Positions 1-7,036 of a stretch of DNA of 14,193 bases are shown here, piece by piece. The position numbers and the translations under genes are program-made. Each line of letters opens with the position of its first letter. Position 1 is the first letter of the stretch. Below the pieces are notes generated by a model. The model did not search any database. It was not told the DNA's origin and saw nothing but the letters and a program-made list of their open reading frames with translations. The DNA comes from Methanoregula sp. (GTDB taxonomy: Archaea; Halobacteriota; Methanomicrobia; Methanomicrobiales; Methanospirillaceae), in contig PMKW01000060.1 of assembly GCA_003157895.1 (NCBI GenBank), positions 1-14,193 on the forward strand, given 5' to 3'.

Positions 1-797
1 TTCTGGTAAACAACAACAACATCTATGGGGTAAGTCTGGCGTTCTGCATCACTCGAAACGGAGACTTTATACCTGCAGTCTACCGTACTTCCCGAGGGGA
101 AATCACCAATATAGACACTGCTGTCTGTGGGTATGACGGGACTGTTGCCGTTCCTGAGGATCTTTACCACTGCTTTGGATCCATCCTCAAAGCCGGTATT
201 TTTGATTTTCATATCGATGTATCCCTCGGTACCAACGTTCAGGTGTTCCGGCACTGCAGAAATTACATCAATTGATATATCCGGTTTGATCTTTATCGGA
301 ATAAAGAGGGTCTCATTTTTTGTTTTATAGTAATACTGTATAGTATCCACGCCATATTGGTCTGCCTGGTAAAGGTAGGTATAGTTTAACGACAGGGGAA
401 TCTGATAAGTACCGGAGGGAGCATCGGATTGGATCTTTGTAGAGAAAATCGCATTGGCACTGCTGGCACCCTTTAAGTCTCCCAGCATCTGGGGATCGGA
501 TTTAATAACAATCGGGGCATCCCCGGCATTAAGGCCTACTGTCAGGAATTTTGCCGTATTCGGCTGATCATCCGTGTTAACAATGCCCGACTGAACAAAT
601 TTAAATTCATTCAGTCCGGTATTTTCAACGACTATGGTGAGTTTCACATCATCTCCGGGACTGAATTCATTGGTTCCGGAAATATAGGCTGAAAGTTCCG
701 GACTCCCCGCCATATATTTTTCTCCTGCCATTACCGGGGCAGTTACGCAAATACATAATATACATAAAATGTACATCAGATTTTTTATGGCAGCCAT
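1..797 (-). CDS. Secreted COG1361/S-layer-domain-like protein (5' part, cut by window edge)
   Basis: The minus strand is open from an ATG at 797 to the window edge (265 codons), so this is the N-terminal part of a longer protein. The start begins MAAIKNLMYILCILC and is preceded by GGGAG nine bases upstream; an in-frame ATG at 815 has no such site. A hydrophobic signal peptide (about residues 4-24) ends near VMAG. The mature part shows repeated beta-sandwich phrases such as FSPGDDVKLTIVVENTG and GYIDMKIKNTGFEDGS, plus a YIGDFPSGSTV-type turn. These are typical of COG1361 / NEW3 / CARDB-like extracellular Ig-fold domains in methanogen surface proteins. Inference: exported, facing the outside of the cell. 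In methanogens such proteins often sit beside ABC or RND-type membrane transporters; the downstream neighbour here lies outside the window. The family call is moderately sure, the exact function unknown. Confidence 0.72.
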   Translation of the reverse strand, partial: MAAIKNLMYILCILCICVTAPVMAGEKYMAGSPELSAYISGTNEFSPGDDVKLTIVVENTGLNEFKFVQSGIVNTDDQPNTAKFLTVGLNAGDAPIVIKSDPQMLGDLKGASSANAIFSTKIQSDAPSGTYQIPLSLNYTYLYQADQYGVDTIQYYYKTKNETLFIPIKIKPDISIDVISAVPEHLNVGTEGYIDMKIKNTGFEDGSKAVVKILRNGNSPVIPTDSSVYIGDFPSGSTVDCRYKVSVSSDAERQTYPIDVVVVYQ

Positions 798-844
798 CTG
801 TCTTATCTCCCTCATTGATTCGTATACTTAATTAGTGGTAGTAT

Positions 845-856
845 GTTTATAAATCG
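845..856 (-). promoter_or_regulatory. TATA box for the S-layer-like gene
   Basis: On the minus strand this reads GATTTATAAAC, a good archaeal TATA element with a purine-rich BRE-like flank. A start of transcription about 25 bases downstream (near 824) would leave a short leader of roughly 27 bases carrying the GGGAG ribosome binding site before the ATG at 797. Confidence 0.55.
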
Positions 857-1122
857 CTGTTCTGTATATTGCGATTACCGATATGACAGATGGGAAGCAA
901 GCACAGGACGCGCTTGAAAACCCGTTGATTTTTACAGCACATGACAGATACCTTCATCAATCCAATGTTTTACCTGGATATTCAGAGGCATTATTCTGGC
1001 TGTAACACAGCCTTTGTAAACCTGACCAGAAAAAAACCTTGAGGACATTGCTGGAAAAACAAATGATGAAATTAGCGGCTCTTGGGAAACCGACCTTTTC
1101 GACAAATATTCCTTTCGAATAT

Positions 1123-1146
1123 CCCGGTATTAAAACATATACCGGG
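1123..1146. repeat. Inverted repeat / hairpin CCCGGTAT-N8-ATACCGGG
   Basis: Two perfect 8-base arms (1123-1130 and 1139-1146) flank the loop TAAAACAT. In RNA from either strand this gives a stable GC-rich stem. It is followed on the plus strand by TTGTTTT, so a weak terminator is possible, but no gene upstream would need one. It could also be a protein-binding site or part of an unrecognised small RNA. Confidence 0.5.
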
Positions 1147-1285
1147 TTGTTTTATCACCCTGAAGGATATCTATCAAAATTACCTCCCAGAAATCAACAA
1201 TGACTACTATCGATGGAACTGCGGCGGGAATCGTAGGGATTATCCACTTATCTGAAGATTTTTAAAAAATGAACCTTACTGAAAT

Positions 1286-1297
1286 GCTTTATAATGA
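1286..1297 (+). promoter_or_regulatory. TATA box for the lipoprotein gene
   Basis: The sequence GCTTTATAATG lies about 25-30 bases before the ATG at 1319. No Shine-Dalgarno sequence is visible before that ATG, so the transcript is probably leaderless or nearly so. A second A/T-rich element (TTTTTAAAAAA, about 1258-1268) is a less well spaced alternative. Confidence 0.5.
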
Positions 1298-1318
1298 TAA
1301 ATGACGGTACTCTGATAG

Positions 1319-2158
1319 ATGAAAGAAAAATACCTTTATCTGATATATACCGTGGCCATCATTTTCCTCATTTTCACTGCCGGTTGCATCACGCCGCCTC
1401 AGGAAACTGCCACTAGTGTTTCGGGTAAAACAAGCACAACAAGCGCAGAAGTGACAACGGCACAATACACCTATGTTACTGAAGTAACCCTATCTGATGA
1501 TGCGCAATCCACCATAGAACCATCCGGATATACCACGTTTCTTCCCACAACACAGATTCCTACAGACATGACCTGCCGGATTAACTCTGTAAATTTATTA
1601 GGCTATAATGGTACAGCATTTATTTTTGATCTGAAAAATCCGCCAATGTTTATCAATTATACAGTAGTTCCGAGGAATATCTCCAAAACTGATGTATATA
1701 CAGAAAGATCCGGTACATATGTTCCTACTACTACCGTAGGGGAAGGGTATATCCCCAGTTCGGGGAAGGGTAGTATGACAACCGTAACCTACTCGGACTA
1801 TAGTCCAACTTCATGGTTTGAGATAACCGTCCGTGACAACGCAACCAAGGAGATCATTCTTCAGGACGGTTTTGGAGAAACCAAAGGGTACTCTACCTAT
1901 CTGTCCCGGACCCTGAAAATATTGAAAACCGGAGATGTCCTCGTGGAGTTCCGGGGTAATAACATAGACAAAGCGTCAGCTTCCGTCTGGGTAAAACCTC
2001 TGGGAAATTTTGATGAATCGCGGTTCTCAGAATTTACCGATTGCATGTACTGGGAGGGCCATCGGGATACGGTCGCAATACCGGTAACAACTCTGTGGCA
2101 GGAAACACAGGGTACTGAGATACCACAAAACCAGTCCAACTACAAATGGAGTTCGTGA
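1319..2158 (+). CDS. Unrecognised secreted lipoprotein
   Basis: A 279-residue protein that I do not recognise. The N-terminus MKEKYLYLIYTVAII is a hydrophobic signal ending in the lipobox FTAGC, with the lipidated Cys at residue 23. A Ser/Thr-rich linker follows (about residues 25-75), probably extended and glycosylated. A globular part (about 80-250) is rich in beta-strand-type sequence (TCRINSVNLLGYNGTAFIFD, WFEITVRDNATKEIILQDGF, KTGDVLVEFRGNNID). The tail EIPQNQSNYKWSS is polar, with no second membrane segment. Inference: anchored to the outer face of the membrane by its lipid, with a beta-sandwich-like domain. It is flanked by intergenic DNA and a convergent tRNA gene, so it appears to be a single-gene unit. 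No Shine-Dalgarno site is seen, and the close TATA box suggests leaderless translation. Confidence is high that it is a real lipoprotein gene; the function is unknown. Confidence 0.8.
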   Translation: MKEKYLYLIYTVAIIFLIFTAGCITPPQETATSVSGKTSTTSAEVTTAQYTYVTEVTLSDDAQSTIEPSGYTTFLPTTQIPTDMTCRINSVNLLGYNGTAFIFDLKNPPMFINYTVVPRNISKTDVYTERSGTYVPTTTVGEGYIPSSGKGSMTTVTYSDYSPTSWFEITVRDNATKEIILQDGFGETKGYSTYLSRTLKILKTGDVLVEFRGNNIDKASASVWVKPLGNFDESRFSEFTDCMYWEGHRDTVAIPVTTLWQETQGTEIPQNQSNYKWSS

Positions 2159-2165
2159 GCCACTA

Positions 2166-2197
2166 GGAAAAAAAATTTTAATAAAATAAAAACAAAA
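2166..2197 (-). terminator. Poly-T terminator after tRNA-Arg
   Basis: Immediately downstream of the tRNA 3' end the minus strand reads a long run of T residues broken by a few other bases (TTTTGTTTTTATTTTATT and then T8). Archaeal transcription typically ends at such runs. The same A/T-rich stretch lies just after the stop codon of the convergent lipoprotein gene. Confidence 0.6.
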
Positions 2198-2269
2198 CGC
2201 CCCGGCCGGGACTTGAACCCGGGTCAAAAGCTCCGCAGGCTTCTAGGATGTCCACTACCCCACCGGGAC
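2198..2269 (-). tRNA. tRNA-Arg (anticodon GCG)
   Basis: The minus strand folds into a full 72-base cloverleaf. The acceptor stem GTCCCGG pairs with CCGGGGC (one G-U pair) and is followed by discriminator G73. The T arm is CCGGG-TTCAAGT-CCCGG. The anticodon stem GAAGC/GCTTT encloses the loop CTGCGGA, which places U33 before the anticodon GCG. The D arm is short (GGG with TCC or CCT, depending on alignment) and contains GTGGA, with A20 as expected for arginine tRNA. The anticodon reads CGC/CGU codons. No intron is visible and no CCA is encoded, so CCA must be added by the CCA-adding enzyme. Confidence 0.93.
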
Positions 2270-2305
2270 GCGTTTACTGCCTGCCTTACTTAAGTCACTG
2301 TTATC

Positions 2306-2316
2306 GCTTAAATAAC
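2306..2316 (-). promoter_or_regulatory. Possible TATA box for tRNA-Arg
   Basis: The minus strand reads GTTATTTAAGC about 38-46 bases before the mature tRNA 5' end. This would place the transcript start roughly 15-20 bases upstream of the tRNA, leaving a short leader for RNase P to remove. A second weaker element, CTTAAGTAA, lies too close to the tRNA to be the TATA box. Confidence 0.35.
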
Positions 2317-2480
2317 TCACTCTTTAGGTTAACCCCGATGAATCTGATACTGATTTCTTTACCACTTTAATATATAAAAAATTTTTACGGTTTTTTCTCA
2401 CGGCATCCGGGAACCCGGTTAAGAAATACACCTTGTCCGCATCATAGTATTACCGGCATCACTTTAAAGCACAGGAACCC

Positions 2481-2510
2481 AAAAAAAAGGTTTTACTTAT
2501 TAATTTTTTT
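2481..2510 (-). terminator. Poly-T terminator region after the ECF operon
   Basis: On the minus strand, about 58 bases after the ecfT stop codon, there is a run of eight T residues (2481-2488) preceded by A/T-rich sequence. This is a plausible archaeal terminator for the ecfS-ecfA-ecfT transcript. No strong stem precedes it. Confidence 0.45.
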
Positions 2511-2545
2511 CGATAATATCTCTGATCAAACCGTATTAATGGGTC

Positions 2546-3346
2546 TTATACCATCTGCGCCACGATGAGCGCAACAAAACCGCACGTAGCAACCGCAAGT
2601 ATCCCCATGACAGCATAGTCCCGCGTTGCAAGGACACGTTCGCGCACAAGCGTCTTCTTCCCGGTCCGGTACCCCCGCATATCGATCGTGAGCCCGAGCA
2701 CATTGGAACGGAGCAGTGCATTGGAGACGAGGGGGATTGCGATGGGAGCAACACTCCGGATCTTGCCAACAAAACCGGTGCCGGGATTAAAGCCCCTGGC
2801 CAGCTGGGCCTCGTGGATACGCTGCCCCTCGATCTGGAGCGTGGGGATAAACCGGAGCGCGATGATGAACATCAGGATGTAATCGATAGGAAGCCCGACC
2901 TTTTCCATAGCATTAACAAGATCCCGTGGCTGTGTCGAGATCAGGAAGAGCTGGAACGCAAAGATAAGGATCATGAACCGGAGCGTGAGGACGATCCCGA
3001 TCGTAACCCCCCCGGCAGTAATGGGAATGAGACCCCCGATGAGCGGTACTCCCCGAGGGATGACGTATCCAATAATATCGCCATTCGGCATCGTGATGAT
3101 CGTAACGAGGATGAAGATGACACTCATGACAATGATCAGTTTGAGCTGCTGGAGCGACTCGGCAAGAAGTCTGCTGTATGCCGCAACCGCGAGCATGGCA
3201 AGAACCATGAGGGTGAGAAAGACCATATCGGTCGCGATGATACACATAACGCTCACAACGATAATGGATGCGATCTTGGTGTACGGGTGGAGCCGGTGCA
3301 GGAATGTATCCTTGTGCACGTACTGGAGGATCTCGGCCATTCTCAT
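2546..3346 (-). CDS. ecfT: ECF transporter transmembrane component EcfT
   Basis: This is the 266-residue integral membrane T component of an energy-coupling-factor importer, which transmits ATPase movements to the substrate-binding S component. After a short N-terminus (residues 1-22) there are several hydrophobic helices (about 25-60, 68-86, 100-135, 155-172 and 243-265). A long cytoplasmic region lies before the last helix. It holds the two family signatures that act as coupling helices: EAQLARG (179-185) and DMRGY (222-226). The length matches the family. Its ATG overlaps the ecfA stop as ATGA; a second ATG two codons later is also possible. It is the last gene of the operon and is followed by a poly-T terminator. 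The call as EcfT is firm. The T component does not determine the substrate; the S gene does. Confidence 0.92.
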   Translation of the reverse strand: MRMAEILQYVHKDTFLHRLHPYTKIASIIVVSVMCIIATDMVFLTLMVLAMLAVAAYSRLLAESLQQLKLIIVMSVIFILVTIITMPNGDIIGYVIPRGVPLIGGLIPITAGGVTIGIVLTLRFMILIFAFQLFLISTQPRDLVNAMEKVGLPIDYILMFIIALRFIPTLQIEGQRIHEAQLARGFNPGTGFVGKIRSVAPIAIPLVSNALLRSNVLGLTIDMRGYRTGKKTLVRERVLATRDYAVMGILAVATCGFVALIVAQMV

Positions 3347-4770
3347 GCATCTCCTGTATCGGAAACGATCTTCCCGCTCTCCATCCTGATAATGCGGTCC
3401 GCGCAGTGCTCTGCGATATCCCGGTTGTGGGTGATGATAATGATGGTATGTCCTTTCTTCTGGAGTTTCTTGAGGATATCAATGACAAGGAGTGCCTCGT
3501 ACCCATCAAGCCCCGTTGTCGGTTCATCCAGCACGATCACGCTGGGCTGCATGGCGACAATGCAGGCAATCCCCAGCCGCTGCCGCTCCCCCCGTGAGAG
3601 CCAGCGCGGGTACAGGCCTGCCGATTCGGTCAGCCCGGCATCGCGGAGCGCAGCATCGATGATCACATCGCCATGTTCAATGCCAAGGTTCTTCACCCCA
3701 TAGGCAATCTCTTCCCGGACCGAATCGGCAAAGAACATATGGTCCGGGTTCTGAAAGACAAGGCCGACGTCACCGGCGAGTGCGGCAATACTGCATTCCT
3801 TCGTGTTCTTCCCGTTTACGATAACGTTGCCGCTTGTCGGCGAGAGGAGCCGGTTGAAGTGCTTGACAAGGGTCGTTTTTCCCGAACCGTTCTCACCCCC
3901 GATTGCAACGAATTCTCCTTTTCTGATGGTGAGACTGATGCCGGACAGTGCCTGGACATCCCCATACCGATACGTCAGGTTCTGCACGGAAATGACCGGT
4001 TCACTGGTAACAGCAGCCTTGGCATTTTTTTTAATCATTGAGAAATCGGGCAGCACCATGCCCCGGATACGGTCGTCTGTTAAAACGGTATCAGGAATCC
4101 CTCCTGATGTAATCCGGCCGTTTTCCATGACAATAAGGGTATCAACCATCTCCCGGAACTGACCGAACTTATGTTCAATAAGGAGGATAGTTTTTCCCTG
4201 ACTTTTGAGTTCCTTCAGGATATCGGCGATACGTTTTGTTGCATGTTCGTCAAGCTCTGAGGTTGGCTCGTCAAGGATCAGGATATCGTTCCCGAGCGCA
4301 AGCGTTGCGGCAAGGGCAACGCGCTGCTTCTGGCCCCCAGAAAGGTTGTGCGGCGACCGGTCCCTGAGTTCCTCGATGTAGGTCGTCTTCATTATCCCGG
4401 CCAGCCGCTCCTCAATAACTGCAGCAGAAAGCCCGCGGTGTTCGAGTGCGGAAAGGATCTCCTCCTCAACCGTGGTGAAGATCATCTGCGCTTCGGGATC
4501 GTCAAAGACAACACCAACATTCTGCCCAAGATCCGAGAGGCTGCTGTAATCAGTGACATTCTTCCCGTCAATTATGACAGAACCTTCCTTCTTCCCGCCA
4601 TACTCGTGGTGCAGGATCCCGGAGGCCGCAAGGCACAGCGAGGTCTTACCGGCCCCCGAGGGGCCGGTAACCATCATACACCGGCCTTTTTCAAGAGAAA
4701 GGGTGATCTGGTGCAGAGCCGGTTGCACCGTGTTGGGATACGTGTAACTGACATTTTTTAATTCGATCAT
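3343..4770 (-). CDS. ecfA: ECF transporter ATPase, two fused ABC domains (EcfA1-EcfA2 type)
   Basis: A 475-residue protein with two complete ABC ATPase domains in tandem; it powers uptake through EcfT and EcfS at the inner face of the membrane. Domain 1 has Walker A GPSGAGKT (36-43), signature LSGGQKQR (143-150), Walker B ILILDEP (163-169, catalytic Glu168) and switch His200. Domain 2 has Walker A GENGSGKT (292-299), Q-loop Gln340, signature LSRGERQR (391-398), Walker B VIVLDEP (411-417, Glu416) and His448. The two halves are joined by a linker around residues 235-258. In domain 1 the expected Q-loop Gln is Asp90 (VVFDDPEAQ), and in domain 2 the signature has Arg for the first Gly. The start is preceded by GAGGACAGG and overlaps the ecfS stop as ATGA. 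Fusion of the two ATPases into one chain is known in archaea. Confidence 0.94.
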   Translation of the reverse strand: MIELKNVSYTYPNTVQPALHQITLSLEKGRCMMVTGPSGAGKTSLCLAASGILHHEYGGKKEGSVIIDGKNVTDYSSLSDLGQNVGVVFDDPEAQMIFTTVEEEILSALEHRGLSAAVIEERLAGIMKTTYIEELRDRSPHNLSGGQKQRVALAATLALGNDILILDEPTSELDEHATKRIADILKELKSQGKTILLIEHKFGQFREMVDTLIVMENGRITSGGIPDTVLTDDRIRGMVLPDFSMIKKNAKAAVTSEPVISVQNLTYRYGDVQALSGISLTIRKGEFVAIGGENGSGKTTLVKHFNRLLSPTSGNVIVNGKNTKECSIAALAGDVGLVFQNPDHMFFADSVREEIAYGVKNLGIEHGDVIIDAALRDAGLTESAGLYPRWLSRGERQRLGIACIVAMQPSVIVLDEPTTGLDGYEALLVIDILKKLQKKGHTIIIITHNRDIAEHCADRIIRMESGKIVSDTGDA

Positions 4771-5507
4771 TCCTGTCCTCTAAGAAGCACCCTGCTGGAG
4801 GGTTTGTAGAGGAACTGGACTACGATTGCATTAAAAACTGCTGTTACGACAACGATAGGGACAAAGACCGCAACGAAGGCCATCATATCACCATTGTACT
4901 TAGTGAGGACAGTCGCACCTACGAAGAAGATCGCGACTGCAGCAAACGAAAATCCGCTTGCAAGAGTGCTTAAAAATGTGACTAATGCTGCTCCGACCGC
5001 TGAACCCTTTTCCACGGTCTTATAGGTCAGATATCCACAAAGAGCACTCAGGATAATTCCAATAATAATCTTGATCTCCAAATAACCCGCCATAACCGGG
5101 AGATATTGCGGCAGGGTGATGATCGAAAGATAACCGATAACATAGAGTATCATACAAAAAATAATTATTCCCGAGAGTTGTGGCTTGAACTGCATTATGC
5201 CGGATTTCATTGAACTGAATTTGACTGCTATTGCATAAAGCACAAAACAGACAAGGGCACCGATCGGTTCGCTGATCAGGTTTGCTGGCGGAAACATCGA
5301 ACTGGATATCATCATCGAGAGTGCCCCGGCAACAAGACCGATCCCGAGCGCTTCGAGAATCTTTGGCCGGATGAGGATAATCGCTAAGCAGTAGAACGCA
5401 ATGATCATGTTCGGCGTGAGCGGCGTATGGAGCATTGTTAGGAAAAACCGGAGGATCGCACCGATAGCAAGCAGGATTCCGACTATGGCAATATCTTTTG
5501 ACTTCAT
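4767..5507 (-). CDS. ECF transporter S component, TrpP-like (probable tryptophan or related substrate)
   Basis: A 246-residue polytopic membrane protein, first gene of the operon with ecfA and ecfT, which makes it the substrate-binding EcfS subunit. It begins MKSKDIAIVGILLAIGAILR, has about six hydrophobic segments, and contains LTPNMIIAF, EALGIGLVAGALSMM, then MFPPANLISEPIGALVCF. This order resembles the TrpP tryptophan transporter family (a remembered TPDF..., GVVAG..., G.Q.PNI.DK pattern), but alignment is needed. S components are divergent, so the substrate is only a suggestion; tryptophan, another aromatic compound or a vitamin are all possible. The ATG at 5507 has only a weak ribosome binding site. 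A TATA-like element lies about 70-80 bases upstream, beside an array of inverted half-sites that may bind a repressor. The role as an EcfS is nearly certain from context. Confidence 0.75.
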   Translation of the reverse strand: MKSKDIAIVGILLAIGAILRFFLTMLHTPLTPNMIIAFYCLAIILIRPKILEALGIGLVAGALSMMISSSMFPPANLISEPIGALVCFVLYAIAVKFSSMKSGIMQFKPQLSGIIIFCMILYVIGYLSIITLPQYLPVMAGYLEIKIIIGIILSALCGYLTYKTVEKGSAVGAALVTFLSTLASGFSFAAVAIFFVGATVLTKYNGDMMAFVAVFVPIVVVTAVFNAIVVQFLYKPSSRVLLRGQE

Positions 5508-5576
5508 GGTAAATCACATCATCGTAACTGAGTAATCATTCAAAGGCAAGCAGTCACACAAGACAGTAAATTGGCT

Positions 5577-5586
5577 AACTTATACC
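5577..5586 (-). promoter_or_regulatory. TATA box for the ECF operon
   Basis: The minus strand reads GGTATAAGTT, the best TATA match upstream of ecfS. A transcript start about 25 bases downstream (near 5555) gives a leader of about 50 bases. It touches the left end of the half-site array at 5581-5624, so a protein bound there would compete with TBP/TFB. Confidence 0.5.
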
Positions 5587-5624
5587 TTGATGTATAACTT
5601 TATACATTTATGTATTAAAATGTA
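5581..5624. promoter_or_regulatory. Operator-like array of ATGTATA half-sites between divergent promoters
   Basis: Five related half-sites alternate in orientation: TATAC (5581-5585), ATGTATA (5590-5596), TATACAT (5601-5607), ATGTAT (5610-5615) and ATGTA (5620-5624). They form ATGTATA-N4-TATACAT and ATACAT-N2-ATGTAT palindromes. The array lies between the TATA boxes of the ECF operon and the malic enzyme gene, and A/T-rich promoter sequence accounts for part of the pattern. The methanogen tryptophan repressor TrpY is known to bind TGTACA boxes. The present TGTATA differs by one base, so a link to tryptophan control is only a speculation. Confidence 0.5.
5597..5606 (+). promoter_or_regulatory. 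Possible TATA box for the malic enzyme gene
   Basis: ACTTTATACA on the plus strand lies within the half-site array. A transcript start near 5630 would leave a leader of about 105 bases before the ATG at 5735, unusually long for an archaeal mRNA. Confidence 0.35.
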
Positions 5625-5734
5625 ACTTGATTCCCCCACTTTACCAAAAAAATCAATCCGCTTCTTCATCCAAGGAAAATTATGATAACATTCATTATCT
5701 GAACCGGCGCTCTCTCGTACAAGGAGGAGGCATA

Positions 5735-6949
5735 ATGCTGTTTTCACCGGGGAGCAACGAGATCTATACAGAAGCACTGGCGCTGCACGAAAAAAACAAG
5801 GGGAAACTCGGGATCAGGTCAAAAGTTCCCTTAAAAACCAAGCACGATCTCTCCCTTGCATACACACCCGGTGTCGCTGAAGTCTGCCGGGAAATTGCCA
5901 AAGACAAAACCCTTGCCTACCGGTATACCATGAAGGCCAACACGATCGCGATCGTGACCGATGGATCGGCCGTTCTTGGACTGGGGAACATCGGGGGGAA
6001 CGCCGCAATCCCGGTGATGGAAGGGAAAGCCATCCTGTTCAAGGAATTCGCCGGTATTAACGCATTTCCTCTCTGCTTTGAGAGCTACCAGACAGATTTC
6101 ACCGACCAGATCCGGAACATTGCACCGGTCTTCGGAGGGATCAATCTCGAGGACATTGCCGCTCCCAAGTGTTTTGAAGTTGAAGATGCGCTCCAGGATA
6201 TCGGCATCCCGGTGATGCACGATGACCAGCACGGAACCGCCGTTGTCGTTCTCGCTGCACTCATCAATGCCTGCAGGGTCACCGGCAGAAAATTCGAGGA
6301 CTTAAACATCGTCATCTGCGGGGCCGGTGCGGCAGGCTATGCGATCACACGCCTGCTGAAATGTATCGGGTATAACCCGGATGTCTGCACAACCGTCAAT
6401 GAGATAATTGTCTGCGATACCAGAGGCACCATATTCCGCGGACGGGAAGGACTCTACCAGAACAAATACAAGTTCATCATTGCCGAAGAGACCAACCGCC
6501 CGGCACTTGCAGGATCCCTTGCCGATGCAATGACCGGTGCAGATGTGTTTATTGGTGTCTCCTCCCCCGGGGTAGTGAACGAGGAAATGATCCGGTTGAT
6601 GAACAAAGACCCCATTGTCTTTGCGATGGCAAACCCGGTCCCGGAGATCTGGCCGGATGCGGCAAAGCGGGCAGGAGCGGCGGTTGTCGGGACCGGCCGA
6701 AGTGATTTCCCCAACCAGATCAATAACGTGCTCGTGTTCCCGGGGATATTCCGCGGAGCGCTCGATGCCCGTGCGGCAAAGATAACCGACGAAATGAAAA
6801 TTGCCGCAGCGCACGCAATAGCAGATTATGTACCCCGTCCGCAGCGTGAACGTATCCTTCCCAATATCCTTGACAGGGAAGTTACAAAAGCCGTGGCAAA
6901 AGCTGTTACTGATGCAGCCAGGAAGTGCGGATGCAGCCGGCACTTCTGA
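5735..6949 (+). CDS. NAD(P)-dependent malic enzyme (oxaloacetate-decarboxylating)
   Basis: It converts malate to pyruvate and CO2 with reduction of NAD(P)+, in the cytoplasm. The protein of 404 residues matches the short prokaryotic form. The N-terminal domain carries [11 protein letters not shown] with the catalytic Tyr43, then [14 protein letters not shown] (75-88) and [12 protein letters not shown] with Lys98. The metal-binding stretch [13 protein letters not shown] (138-150) and the family signature MHDDQHGTA (161-169) follow. The NAD(P)-binding Rossmann domain starts at [10 protein letters not shown] (194-203), followed by GVSSPG (274-279) and FAMANPVPE (297-304). The ATG at 5735 was chosen because GGAGGAGG sits four bases upstream. 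The frame extends 36 codons further to a TTG at 5627, but that part is not conserved-looking. In a methanogen the enzyme would link C4 acids to pyruvate. All key residues seen are present. Cofactor choice (NAD or NADP) cannot be read safely. Confidence 0.95.
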   Translation: MLFSPGSNEIYTEALALHEKNKGKLGIRSKVPLKTKHDLSLAYTPGVAEVCREIAKDKTLAYRYTMKANTIAIVTDGSAVLGLGNIGGNAAIPVMEGKAILFKEFAGINAFPLCFESYQTDFTDQIRNIAPVFGGINLEDIAAPKCFEVEDALQDIGIPVMHDDQHGTAVVVLAALINACRVTGRKFEDLNIVICGAGAAGYAITRLLKCIGYNPDVCTTVNEIIVCDTRGTIFRGREGLYQNKYKFIIAEETNRPALAGSLADAMTGADVFIGVSSPGVVNEEMIRLMNKDPIVFAMANPVPEIWPDAAKRAGAAVVGTGRSDFPNQINNVLVFPGIFRGALDARAAKITDEMKIAAAHAIADYVPRPQRERILPNILDREVTKAVAKAVTDAARKCGCSRHF

Positions 6950-7013
6950 ATGGGAAAGAGACCTGATATCTGCACGTGGAACCATCATAGGAGGTTCATT
7001 GGCGATCTCCACA

Positions 7014-7027
7014 ATCCGTTAACGGAT
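7014..7027. repeat. Perfect 14-bp palindrome ATCCGTTAACGGAT
   Basis: It lies in the short gap between the convergent malic enzyme gene and the thioredoxin-like pseudogene. As RNA it would form a five-base-pair stem with a TTAA loop on either strand. It may help transcription end from both sides, but no T-run follows it. Confidence 0.4.
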
Positions 7028-7036
7028 CGGCTCACC

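Larger units (their letters stand above)
816..1286. other. Intergenic stretch without a supported gene
   Basis: Apart from the minus-strand promoter at its left end and the plus-strand promoter at its right end, I see no convincing gene. Open frames are short (about 20-47 codons, for example ATG at 883 and an ATGATG near 1060), without ribosome binding sites and without recognisable sequence. A perfect 8-bp inverted repeat (1123-1130 / 1139-1146) with an 8-base loop is present and is listed separately. Confidence 0.5.

Noticed and set aside
883..1002. 39-codon frame from ATG 883
   Set aside because: No ribosome site, no family resemblance, adjacent frames equally open.
2813..3703. 296-codon plus-strand open frame, very rich in Asp, Arg, Glu and His
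   Set aside because: It is antisense to the ecfT and ecfA genes, whose motifs are unmistakable; the unusual composition is what antisense of hydrophobic codons gives.
5627..5734. N-terminal extension of malic enzyme from TTG 5627
   Set aside because: The 36 extra residues are unlike the family and start in the promoter array; the strong GGAGGAGG site sits before 5735.
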